Part shown: positions 44,694-52,370 of the stretch, piece by piece
Layout: the number at the start of each line of letters is the position of its first letter
How positions within the stretch are numbered: position 1 is the stretch's first letter
Assembly: GCF_023283925.1 (NCBI RefSeq)
Contig: NZ_JAKIKX010000011.1
Coordinates: forward strand, 1-64,000
DNA: 64,000 bases
Direction: 5' to 3'
From: Shewanella marisflavi
Lineage (GTDB): Bacteria > Pseudomonadota > Gammaproteobacteria > Enterobacterales > Shewanellaceae
Translations under genes and position numbers: made by a program
The notes under the pieces: model-generated
What the model saw: the letters and a program-made list of their open reading frames with translations, nothing else
Database searches by the model: none
Told to the model about the DNA's origin: nothing

Positions 44694-46076
44694 ATGAGCC
44701 AAGCTAATAAAGAGATGAAGCCCCTACCTTCCGCTGTATCTGTGCTGATCGTTGACGATGAGCCCGGCATGCGTAGTTTTCTTAAGAAGGCGCTATCGAA
44801 GAAGTTTGCCTTGGTGGAAACGGCGGGAAGTGTCGAAGATGCAGAGCAGCTCAGGAGTCGTTGTCACTTCGATCTGCTGATTGTGGATATTCGCCTGCCA
44901 GGTCGTTCGGGTATCGAATGGGATGAGGCCCTCAGCGATCAGGAACGGCGCTCTGACATCATCTTTATGACAGGCTATGCCGATATGGACGTGGCGATTA
45001 AGGCCCTGCGTGCCGGCGCTTCTGACTTTATCATGAAACCATTCCACCTTGAGCAGATGATGAAGGCGGTCGATCGCTGTATCGAACGCCGTCTGCTTAA
45101 ACGTGAAAACCTGATGCTTCGCCGCGAAGTCTCCATTGGCCAGTCTTCCACCATTATTGGTAGCAGTGATGCCATGATGGAGGTCAAGCATGTGATTGAA
45201 CGGGTGGCACCCACTAATGCGGTGATCCTGATTGAAGGCGAATCGGGCACCGGCAAGGAGCTGGTGGCTAGGCAGTTACACCTGTTAAGTGGTCGCCAAG
45301 GGCCTTTCGTGCCGGTTAACTGTGGTGCTATCGCCCCCGAATTGCTGGAGAGCGAACTTTTCGGCCATGCGGCGGGTTCCTTTACCGGCGCCAAGGGTAA
45401 CCGGGAGGGTCTGTTTAGTTTTGCCTCTGGCGGTACCATCTTCCTCGATGAAATTGGCGAGATGCCGCTGAAGATGCAGACGGCCCTGCTCAGGGTGCTC
45501 GAACAGCGCACTATACGCCCTGTGGGCAGCGAGAAAGAGATCAATATTGATGTCCGAGTGCTGGCGGCCACCAACCGCAAGCTGGCGGACGAAGTCGAGG
45601 AGGGCAACTTCCGTCGGGATCTCTTCTATCGACTCAATGTGTTGGATATAGTGATCCCACCACTGCGTGAACGCCCCGAAGATGTGGTGGAGCTGACCCA
45701 TCACTTTACCCGCCTGCTCGCTGCAGAGCTTGGCGTCAAAGAGGTAGTGTGGAGCCATGAAGATATGCTCAAGCTGCAACAGCATGAGTGGCCGGGTAAT
45801 ATTCGCGAACTGCGCAACATGATTGAGCGCTGTATCTTGTTGGGTAAACCCCCGGCAGAATATTGGAAACAGCAGCCCAAGGCCGAGGTGGCTGGCGAGT
45901 TGGGTTATCCCCTCGATTGGTCCCTCAAAGAGGTGGAAAAACACCATGTGACCTCAGTGGTGGATCTGCACCAAGGCAATAAGTCTGCCGCCGCGCGTGA
46001 TCTGGGTGTCTCTCGCAAGACGCTAGATCGCAAATATAAAGAATGGTTTGATCTCAACCATCACGAGGAAGAATAA
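44694..46076 (+). CDS. Sigma-54-dependent response regulator (NtrC family)
   Basis: A 460-residue activator. The receiver domain (about 15-135) has DDEP, phosphoacceptor Asp65 (LLIVDIRLPG) and the KPF lysine. The AAA+ domain has Walker A GESGTGKE, a sigma-54 contact loop reading GSFTGA rather than GAFTGA, Walker B GGTIFLDEIGEM, and the arginine finger region. A Fis-type helix-turn-helix ends it (NKSAAARDLGVSRKTLDRK). I start at ATG 44694 (MSQANKEMK) preceded by AAAGAAGA. It pairs with the kinase 2 bp downstream. It faces a sigma-54 promoter that reads into tupA, its probable target. Confidence 0.92.
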   Translation: MSQANKEMKPLPSAVSVLIVDDEPGMRSFLKKALSKKFALVETAGSVEDAEQLRSRCHFDLLIVDIRLPGRSGIEWDEALSDQERRSDIIFMTGYADMDVAIKALRAGASDFIMKPFHLEQMMKAVDRCIERRLLKRENLMLRREVSIGQSSTIIGSSDAMMEVKHVIERVAPTNAVILIEGESGTGKELVARQLHLLSGRQGPFVPVNCGAIAPELLESELFGHAAGSFTGAKGNREGLFSFASGGTIFLDEIGEMPLKMQTALLRVLEQRTIRPVGSEKEINIDVRVLAATNRKLADEVEEGNFRRDLFYRLNVLDIVIPPLRERPEDVVELTHHFTRLLAAELGVKEVVWSHEDMLKLQQHEWPGNIRELRNMIERCILLGKPPAEYWKQQPKAEVAGELGYPLDWSLKEVEKHHVTSVVDLHQGNKSAAARDLGVSRKTLDRKYKEWFDLNHHEEE

Positions 46077-46078
46077 CC

Positions 46079-48220
46079 GTGTCTTTTTTCTCGCGTATAT
46101 TTGGTGTTAACTGGCAACAGCTGCAAGCTAAGGTGCGTTATCGTATCTTGATACTGACTCTGCTTCCTATTCTATTGACCTTGGTCAGCCTGGTATTTAT
46201 TACCATCTACTGGAACATCAGCTACACAGGTAAGCAGCTGTTTATGAAGGTGAAGGCTGACCTGACTGTGGCCAGCAATACGCTTATCTCAGTGCAGGAT
46301 AAGCAGGAAAATCAACTGGAACTGGTGCGGGCGTCCTGGGAGTTTCAAAACGATTTTCGCAGTATAGATACAGACAGCAAAGCGGCTAGGGCCAAACTCG
46401 CGGCGTTGCTTAAACAGAAACAGGTTGAACTGGATCTGGATTTTCTGCGTCTTATCAGTGTGTCGGAAGCGGCTCAGGACCCAGATCTCAGGGTCATGCT
46501 ACCTAAACTCAAAGATAACCAGCCATACTCCGGCCTCATGGTGCTCCAGCCACAACGTCTTGCCCGATTGGCGCCAGGCTTAGATCAGGAAGCGGTGATC
46601 ACCTTAGTGGATACGCCCAGATCGCAAAAGCCCAGTAAGGATGTGGAGAAACGCGGCATGTTGAGCCGTAGCCTACTGCCCATTTTCGGCGCCGACGGTA
46701 GCGTCGGTTGGTACCTAGATGGCGGGATCTTATTAAATCGCGATATTCGCATTGTCGACCATATTCGTGATCTCGTGTATGACAAGGGCACCCTGCCGGA
46801 GCGTTCCATTGGTACTGTGACCATCTTCCTCGACAATACCCGCATCAGTACCAATGTGCCGTTGAATTTCTTTCCCCAAGATAGTGAGAAACGTGGCCGC
46901 GCCTTAGGTAGTTTGGTGTCGGAGGAAGTTAGACAAAAGGTACTGGTTCAGGGGCAGCTCTGGGTCGATCGCGCCTTCGTCTATAACGACTGGTTTATTT
47001 CGGCCTATGCGCCACTTAGAGATATTCGTGGTGAACGTATTGGCATGATCTATACAGGTTTTTCTGAGTCGCCCTTTATTCACAACTATCTGCTGAACAT
47101 CATAGAGCTGGGCACCATTCTTATGTTGGTGCTGTTGGTCTCTGGCTTGTTGGTCTATCGCGGCGCCTACAGCTTGCTACAACCTATTGAGCGTATTCAC
47201 CATGTGGTGAAGGCGGTACAGTCGGGTCGTAACCTGCGTATCGGCTCACTGGGACTTGAGCGCGACAACGAGCTGGCCAATTTGGCCGAGCAGTTCGACC
47301 GCATGCTGGATCTCTTGCAGCGCCGTAACTCGCAGATCCAGGCAGCGGCCGAGCAGCTGGAAGTTAAGGTTGAGGAGCGTACCCGCAGCCTGCAGGAGAA
47401 AACGGAGGAGCTACAGCGCAACGTTGCCCTGCTGAACGAAACCCGGCAACAGCTGGTGACCAACGAGAAACTGACTGCACTGGGTGAGTTAACGGCGGGC
47501 ATCGCCCATGAGATCAACAACCCGACAGCGGTGATCTTGGGGAACATGGAGCTGCTCAAGTTTGAGTTAGGGGATAAGGCTGAGGATGTCGAGGAAGAGA
47601 TAGATATCGTTATCGAGCAGGTAGGGCGTATCAGCACCATTATCCGTAGCCTGTTGCAATACAGTCGTCCCGGCGAGTTTAATGCGCCGCTGGAGATGCA
47701 TCAGCTGACACCTATTGTCGAGGAGATGGCGATTCTAGTGCGCCATTCCATCCGAAAGCAGGAGGTTGTACTGATCCAAGATCTCAATGCCAGCTATCCT
47801 ATCGAGGTCAATCGGCCGCAGTTATTGCAGGTATTGATTAATCTGGTGGTCAACGCTGCCCATGCCATGGATGGGCAGGGGCGTATCTGGATCCGTACCT
47901 ATGACTGGGTGCAAGGTGGTGAGCCCATTGGGGTGAAAATAGAGGTGGAAGATGAAGGTAAAGGGATCCCCGAGGAGCAGCTGGGGCGCATCTTCGATCC
48001 TTTCTATACCACACGTAAAGACGGCACGGGTTTGGGGCTGTCTTTAAGCTACGGCATTATCAAACGGATTGGTGGCACCATAGAGGTGAGTTCGACCGTG
48101 GGTAAGGGCACTCTGTTTACCATAGGCTTGCATCACAAGGCGATAGATGATCAATTTAACCCGCCCTATGAAGGCCTGCATTTCTCGAGTGGAATAGATA
48201 AGAAGGCACGCGAGGCTTAA
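46079..48220 (+). CDS. Membrane sensor histidine kinase
   Basis: A 713-residue kinase starting at GTG. Membrane segments at about 24-46 and 340-362 flank a large periplasmic domain of about 290 residues, likely a double Cache-type sensor. HAMP (about 363-415), a long coiled coil (EVKVEERTRSLQEKTEELQ) and HisKA follow, with His477 in GIAHEINNP. The ATPase domain has NLVVNAAHAMDG, DEGKGIPEEQLG and GTGLGLSLSYG. It is the cognate partner of the sigma-54 response regulator. The ligand is unknown; its position next to tup suggests a link to oxyanions or to cofactor demand. Confidence 0.92.
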   Translation: MSFFSRIFGVNWQQLQAKVRYRILILTLLPILLTLVSLVFITIYWNISYTGKQLFMKVKADLTVASNTLISVQDKQENQLELVRASWEFQNDFRSIDTDSKAARAKLAALLKQKQVELDLDFLRLISVSEAAQDPDLRVMLPKLKDNQPYSGLMVLQPQRLARLAPGLDQEAVITLVDTPRSQKPSKDVEKRGMLSRSLLPIFGADGSVGWYLDGGILLNRDIRIVDHIRDLVYDKGTLPERSIGTVTIFLDNTRISTNVPLNFFPQDSEKRGRALGSLVSEEVRQKVLVQGQLWVDRAFVYNDWFISAYAPLRDIRGERIGMIYTGFSESPFIHNYLLNIIELGTILMLVLLVSGLLVYRGAYSLLQPIERIHHVVKAVQSGRNLRIGSLGLERDNELANLAEQFDRMLDLLQRRNSQIQAAAEQLEVKVEERTRSLQEKTEELQRNVALLNETRQQLVTNEKLTALGELTAGIAHEINNPTAVILGNMELLKFELGDKAEDVEEEIDIVIEQVGRISTIIRSLLQYSRPGEFNAPLEMHQLTPIVEEMAILVRHSIRKQEVVLIQDLNASYPIEVNRPQLLQVLINLVVNAAHAMDGQGRIWIRTYDWVQGGEPIGVKIEVEDEGKGIPEEQLGRIFDPFYTTRKDGTGLGLSLSYGIIKRIGGTIEVSSTVGKGTLFTIGLHHKAIDDQFNPPYEGLHFSSGIDKKAREA

Positions 48221-48227
48221 AGGCTGG

Positions 48228-48348
48228 CAAAAAAAGAGCCGGAATAGTGATATTCCGGCCACAAAGAGTGTGTGAGCAATGTTGTGCTTGCGAACTCATC
48301 ATAGAAAGCAGAGATGAAGTGCTTAATACAGACTGAGCTTTGGAACGC
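48228..48348 (-). ncRNA. ryhB: RyhB-type iron-responsive small RNA
   Basis: The minus strand contains AAGCACAACATTGCTCACA, which differs by one base from the E. coli RyhB core (GACATTGCTCACA). It is followed by a strong terminator, GCCGGAATA/TATTCCGGC with a 4-base loop and a run of T. A promoter with a Fur box sits about 7 nt before the expected 5' end. The estimated transcript is about 120 nt; the 5' end is approximate. I recall that S. oneidensis RyhB was placed between SO4716 and SO4717, a matching kinase/acetyltransferase neighbourhood. RyhB with Hfq turns off iron-rich proteins when iron is low. Confidence 0.9.
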
Positions 48349-48354
48349 ATCTAA

Positions 48355-48383
48355 ATAGTAATAATTATCATTTAGGTTTGCAA
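48355..48383 (-). promoter_or_regulatory. ryhB promoter with Fur box
   Basis: Minus strand: TTGCAA (-35, 48383-48378), 17-bp spacer, TACTAT (-10, 48360-48355). Inside it TGATAATTATTACTA (48370-48356) matches the 7-1-7 Fur consensus TGATAAT-N-ATTATCA at all but two positions. Fur with iron would block RNA polymerase here. Confidence 0.8.
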
Positions 48384-48417
48384 GCTTTTCCTATGTAAAG
48401 ATTGAAAACAACCTGCT

Positions 48418-48879
48418 CTAATTCAATAATTTGTTCAAAACCAATTTGTTATCATCGATATGCTGACTGGTATTTTCCAGGCCGGTAATTTTGTAACCTT
48501 GCTGGACCAACAGTTGTAGCATATTGGCGAAGCGGTTATAGGTCTTAACCGCCAAGGTATTGAAACCCTGCGTTTTGGCCCAACGCTCCTGATCTTTCAT
48601 CAGTTCTTTGGCGAGTCCCAGCTGTCTGAACTCGGGCACAATGGCGCCTAACCAGCTATAAAACTCACCGTTGCTTTCGCCATAGCCAATCTTATATCCG
48701 GCCAACTCACCCTGAATGCTGATCAACTGAACCAAGAAAGTCTTGCCGTTGAGTCTGGCACGATATTCCTCTGCCTGATGACGTGCATCGAACTCAGGTA
48801 CCTGTTGGCTAAGACCAATCACTGTGTCGATGAGCTCATCGCTCAATTGGGTATGGTGTTCGATACTTGTGGTGTACAT
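48418..48879 (-). CDS. GNAT family N-acetyltransferase
   Basis: A 153-residue GNAT fold. The acetyl-CoA loop is in FRQLGLAKELMKDQERWAK (Q/R-x-x-G-x-A type) and the strand before it is FYSWLGAIVPE. NTLAVKTYNRFANMLQLL is the usual C-terminal half of the site. The substrate is unknown. It is a stand-alone minus-strand gene directly upstream of ryhB, whose own promoter begins within 40 bp of this stop codon; no separate terminator for this gene is visible. Confidence 0.85.
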   Translation of the reverse strand: MYTTSIEHHTQLSDELIDTVIGLSQQVPEFDARHQAEEYRARLNGKTFLVQLISIQGELAGYKIGYGESNGEFYSWLGAIVPEFRQLGLAKELMKDQERWAKTQGFNTLAVKTYNRFANMLQLLVQQGYKITGLENTSQHIDDNKLVLNKLLN

Positions 48880-48959
48880 CTAGGCTCTCCAAACTTGCTC
48901 GCTACCATCGCAGCATTGGTGAAAAATTGAGTGCCGCGATGATAGTACAAATCAACTGG

Positions 48960-49628
48960 TCAGGCCAGTTTGTTGTGCGATTTAAGCTGGTTTTCTCGCA
49001 AAATCCGCTCTTGTAACACCTTCAGTAGCACACCGTAGGCGGGCAGGAACAAACCCAGACTGACAATTAGCTTGAAACCATAGTCGACGCTGGCGATTTC
49101 CACCCAATGCTCGGCCATAAAGACATCGCTTGAGGCATAGAAAGCCACGCTGAAAAAGACCAGAGTATCGATGAGGTTACCCATCACGGTTGAGGCGGCA
49201 GGAGCTACCCACCAAGCCTTGGCCTGTCTGAGCCTTGCAAAAACGGTAATGTCCATTAATTGGCCCACCAGATAGGCGGCGAAACTGGCAAAAGCGATAC
49301 GAAACACAAAGCTGTTGAACTGCATCAGCGATTCGCTGCCCTGAAAGCTGCCCTGATGAAAGAGCACACCGATCAGGTAGGAGATAAACAGCGCCGGTAC
49401 CATAGCCCTTAAAATGATTTTTCGTGCCGCCTGCTGACCGAAGATCCTCACGGTGAGATCTGTTGCCAGATAGACGAAGGGAAAGCTAAAGGCGCCCCAG
49501 GTCGTATGGAAACCAAACAACTGAAAGGGGAGTTGAACCAGATAGTTACTCGCAGTAATGATGGCGATATGAAAGCTGACAAGCAGCAAGAGCGCACGCT
49601 GAATCTGCGCTTGGGATAACATTAACAT
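48960..49628 (-). CDS. yhhQ: Queuosine precursor transporter YhhQ
   Basis: A 222-residue inner-membrane protein with about six membrane segments. WGAFSFPFVYLATDLTVRIFG is the core COG1738 signature, and the later GNLIDTLVFFSVAFY segment is also conserved. E. coli YhhQ imports the 7-deazaguanine bases preQ0 and preQ1 used to make queuosine in tRNA. The ATG at 49628 has AAGG 7 bases before it, and that AAGG lies in the 3' tail of a probable preQ1 riboswitch. Confidence 0.92.
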   Translation of the reverse strand: MLMLSQAQIQRALLLLVSFHIAIITASNYLVQLPFQLFGFHTTWGAFSFPFVYLATDLTVRIFGQQAARKIILRAMVPALFISYLIGVLFHQGSFQGSESLMQFNSFVFRIAFASFAAYLVGQLMDITVFARLRQAKAWWVAPAASTVMGNLIDTLVFFSVAFYASSDVFMAEHWVEIASVDYGFKLIVSLGLFLPAYGVLLKVLQERILRENQLKSHNKLA

Positions 49629-49634
49629 CTTGTG

Positions 49635-49672
49635 GCCTTTTTAGTGAGTTAACGCGGGGTGAGGGAACCCGC
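49635..49672 (-). promoter_or_regulatory. Probable preQ1-I riboswitch in the yhhQ leader
   Basis: The RNA reads GCGGG-UUCCCUCAC-CCCGC, then an A-rich tail GUUAACUCACUAAAAAGG. A 5-bp P1 stem, a C-containing loop and a tail ending in the Shine-Dalgarno AGG correspond to the preQ1-I fold and recall the Thermoanaerobacter switch, which also has CCC-stem-GUUAAC and ends in AAGG. Loop CCU could pair with the tail AGG as the pseudoknot, hiding the ribosome site when ligand is bound. The downstream gene imports preQ1. Confidence 0.65.
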
Positions 49673-49748
49673 TAAAGTGAATCTTATGGCATTAATGCCT
49701 TTGTTAATTGCCTGGCGCCAAATGTTCGGCTTGGAGACAGGGCGGCAA

Positions 49749-49776
49749 ATTATAGTCATTAAGCCTGATTGAGCAA
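49749..49776 (-). promoter_or_regulatory. Promoter of yhhQ
   Basis: Minus strand TTGCTC (49776-49771), 16-bp spacer, TATAAT (49754-49749). The -10 is perfect. The start would be near 49742, giving a leader of about 114 nt that includes the riboswitch. Confidence 0.6.
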
Positions 49777-49869
49777 GGTTTTTGCGCCGATTTCTCTGCC
49801 TTGGTCGCTCTGGGTGAGTGTAAAGGGTCTACACTTGATTGATTATTACCATGATTTCTAGGAGTGTCC

Positions 49870-50625
49870 ATGAGCGTGTGGCGTTTCATCTTGGCCTGTG
49901 TGTGTGCCTGTTGGCTACTGACGCCAAGTGTTCACGCCGAGCCCAGCCAGGCTGAGGTGATCAAAGTGGTTACTGGCAATTGGCCCGGTTATAGCACGCC
50001 AGATGGTGATGGGTATTATCTGGCACTGATGCGAAAGGTTTTTCCTACGCCACAATGGCAGTTGCAGGTAGATTATGTGCCATTTTCTCGGGCTATTCAC
50101 ATGGTGAAACAGCAACAGGTGGATGTTGGACTGGGCTTTTATATAGATGAAGTCAATCCAGAATACTACAGTGATCTGCCGGTAGAGGTGGATCAGGTTG
50201 ACGCTGCCCTGACCCCGGAACTCGCCGCTATCTGGCAAGATATCAATAGTCTTAAAAGAAAGAAGGTGAAGGCGATGCTGGAGTATCGCTACGATACTTT
50301 TATCAAGGTGCCTATGTATTATGAGGAGGGCAGCGATCTCTTGCAGATGCTCAACCATGTCAATGCCGGGCAAATTGATGCCGTACTCGACTATAAGCGC
50401 TCACTGCAGGGACTTGCCAGCAAACTAAAACGGCCTCAGCAGTATGTGATCAAAGAAAACGTCCTCAACCCTGAGGTCTTTTTTGTTTTCCCTCAAACCG
50501 AGAAGGGTAAGCGGCTCAAGCGGAGTTTCAATCAGGCTATGTTACGTCTGCTCGCCAGCGGCGAGCTGGACAGGCTGTTTGAGGCCTATATTACCCACCG
50601 ATCACGGGTGCCACTAACCCATTAA
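49870..50625 (+). CDS. Periplasmic solute-binding protein, family 3 (orphan)
   Basis: A 251-residue protein with a signal peptide (FILACVCACWLLTPSVHA) followed by a type II periplasmic-binding fold like amino-acid binding proteins: VTGNWPGYSTPDGDGYY, VDYVPFSRAIHMVKQQQVDVGLG and a C-terminal RLLASGELDRLFEAY. No permease or ATPase is adjacent, so it may serve a distant transporter or act as a sensor-like protein. The ATG at 49870 has GGAG 5 bases upstream; a GTG at 49864 overlaps that site. It ends exactly where menF ends on the other strand. Confidence 0.85.
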   Translation: MSVWRFILACVCACWLLTPSVHAEPSQAEVIKVVTGNWPGYSTPDGDGYYLALMRKVFPTPQWQLQVDYVPFSRAIHMVKQQQVDVGLGFYIDEVNPEYYSDLPVEVDQVDAALTPELAAIWQDINSLKRKKVKAMLEYRYDTFIKVPMYYEEGSDLLQMLNHVNAGQIDAVLDYKRSLQGLASKLKRPQQYVIKENVLNPEVFFVFPQTEKGKRLKRSFNQAMLRLLASGELDRLFEAYITHRSRVPLTH

Positions 50626-51984
50626 TTAGACTTCGGTCAAAATGGATAATATGGTCTTGAGCTTGTTCTCTAGCTCATTCCACTCGGCATCGGCCTCTGA
50701 GCCCGACACTATCCCCGCTCCGGCAAACAGGTTAATGCGGCCCGGTTCAATTAAGGCGCTGCGAATAGCGACCGCAAATTCACTCTCATACTTGTTGAAA
50801 TAGCCGCAGGCGCCAGCATACCAGCCACGGGTATAGCCTTCACGCTGGCGGATAAAGTTGATGGCCGAAGCCTTTGGCAGACCACCAACGGCTGGCGTCG
50901 GGTGCAGTGCTTGTAACAGCTGAAAGTCGTTCACACCAGGTTTTAGCTCGGCGCGTATCGCCCGGTGCAGATGTTGGATATGGCTTAACTTGAACACCTT
51001 GGCCAGCTCGTCGGCGCCCACATAGTTGCTTAGGGGTGTCAATGCGGCCACGATATGTTCGCGCACCAGCTGGTTTTCATGACTATTTTTACTGTCATCT
51101 AAGAGCTGCTGAGCCAGCATGGCATCCTCAGCCTCATTAAGGCCGCGTGTGGTGGTGCCTGCTAGCGCTTCGGTGAAAACCTCTCGCTGGCGGCGTCGGT
51201 AGAGCCGCTCTGGCGTGCAGGAGATAAAGGCACTATCCGGGCTAAATTGAAAACCGAACTGAAAACTGTTTTGGTTGCGGCCCTGCCAACTGGCGAGCAG
51301 CATCCATGGATCGACTCGCTCGTTAATCTCGAGCTGAGTCAGGCGAGACAAGACCACCTTGGGGGTGTCTTGAATAAACTTATCTTGGGTGACCTGATTA
51401 ACCAGCTCATGCCAGCGACGCTTATTGGGTCTGTCGCTACGACTCAAGAGTTGGATTTTATTGGGTGGCGCCAGTGGGCTGGGTGGCACAAGCTGCTTTA
51501 GGGCATCTAATGCTTGGGCGCGCTCCTCTTCAATGCCACGATTTTCCACATTCAGATTCACCAACAGTTTATATTCGTCGCCGCTACGTCTGAGCTCTAT
51601 TCTGGGCAGAATAAAGTGGGCGCGGCCATACTCGGGCCAACACTCGGTATGCCGATCGAAGGCTACGCCACCGTAGTAACGTATCTCTTGATTGGTCGAA
51701 AGGGCTCGTTGGTTCTGATAGGCCTGAGACAGTTGATTGTCGTCTACCGCATCTTCGAAAATAAAATCCTTACAGCAGCCCAGGGCGGCCACTTCCTCTT
51801 GAGTATCGCGGCCATGCCAGTAAATTCTAGGGTAGCAAGGTTGGCTGGCAAGCCAAGCGATCATAGGCATCACACAGGCCGTCACCGACAACTGAATAAT
51901 CGGCTCACCATGCTGGTGTATGTCGAGTTTTTCGAGTTTTTGGGCTAGGGATTGTATGGCCTGTGGCAGCGAGGAAACGCTCAA
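50626..51984 (-). CDS. menF: Isochorismate synthase (menaquinone pathway)
   Basis: A chorismate-binding enzyme of about 452 residues that converts chorismate to isochorismate, the entry step to menaquinone. FTEALAGTTTRG, SSKNSHENQLV-type segment (here DDSKNSHENQLV), HPTPAVGGLPKASA and GWYAGACGYFN are the catalytic core. I prefer TTG 51984 as start because GGAG lies 6 bases before it; the frame runs to a GTG at 52089 with no ribosome site. MenF fits an organism rich in menaquinone-based anaerobic respiration. It is not in a men operon here. Confidence 0.9.
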   Translation of the reverse strand: MSVSSLPQAIQSLAQKLEKLDIHQHGEPIIQLSVTACVMPMIAWLASQPCYPRIYWHGRDTQEEVAALGCCKDFIFEDAVDDNQLSQAYQNQRALSTNQEIRYYGGVAFDRHTECWPEYGRAHFILPRIELRRSGDEYKLLVNLNVENRGIEEERAQALDALKQLVPPSPLAPPNKIQLLSRSDRPNKRRWHELVNQVTQDKFIQDTPKVVLSRLTQLEINERVDPWMLLASWQGRNQNSFQFGFQFSPDSAFISCTPERLYRRRQREVFTEALAGTTTRGLNEAEDAMLAQQLLDDSKNSHENQLVREHIVAALTPLSNYVGADELAKVFKLSHIQHLHRAIRAELKPGVNDFQLLQALHPTPAVGGLPKASAINFIRQREGYTRGWYAGACGYFNKYESEFAVAIRSALIEPGRINLFAGAGIVSGSEADAEWNELENKLKTILSILTEV

Positions 51985-52370
51985 AAAATACTCCAACCTT
52001 GTAAAAAGTATCCTGGTTTGAGGGCGGGTAAGGACTTCAAACTCTCTAAGTTGAGACTTATCTGAATTGGTAATAAGAATCTTTACCACAAACTAATGTG
52101 CCGACTGTAACCTGTCAAGTTACAGGCAGTTAAGCTGTGAGCTTGCCCAAGAAATGAGAGGTTAAGATATTTTGGGTAAGCGTTTCATTCCTGTGTATTT
52201 TTGTCTAACTAGTGCTTCTTTTACGACAAAATGTCCGCATCGCAATCAGATTTTTACGGAAGTTGTTCAAATTTGTCGATCTGGGTTTGTTTTTGGGTTT
52301 TGTTAGCTTGTTGCTAGGCCTGTAAGCCGGAAGAATGACGGCCATAGGGAAATCACACAGCGATAAAAGC
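51985..52370. other. Region between menF and the TonB-receptor operon
   Basis: About 385 bp. TTTTGTC and GACAAAA (52199-52205 and 52225-52231) are inverted copies 19 bp apart, a possible operator for the plus-strand operon. I looked for a cobalamin riboswitch (B12-box), Fur and other common sites and saw none that convince. The upstream 105 bp could instead encode the N-terminus of a longer MenF. Confidence 0.4.

Noticed and set aside
48156..48350. 64-codon minus-strand open frame
   Set aside because: It covers RyhB and its terminator and has no ribosome site; the RNA explains the region.
51985..52370. Possible cobalamin riboswitch before the TonB receptor
   Set aside because: No B12-box or matching conserved blocks could be found in the sequence.
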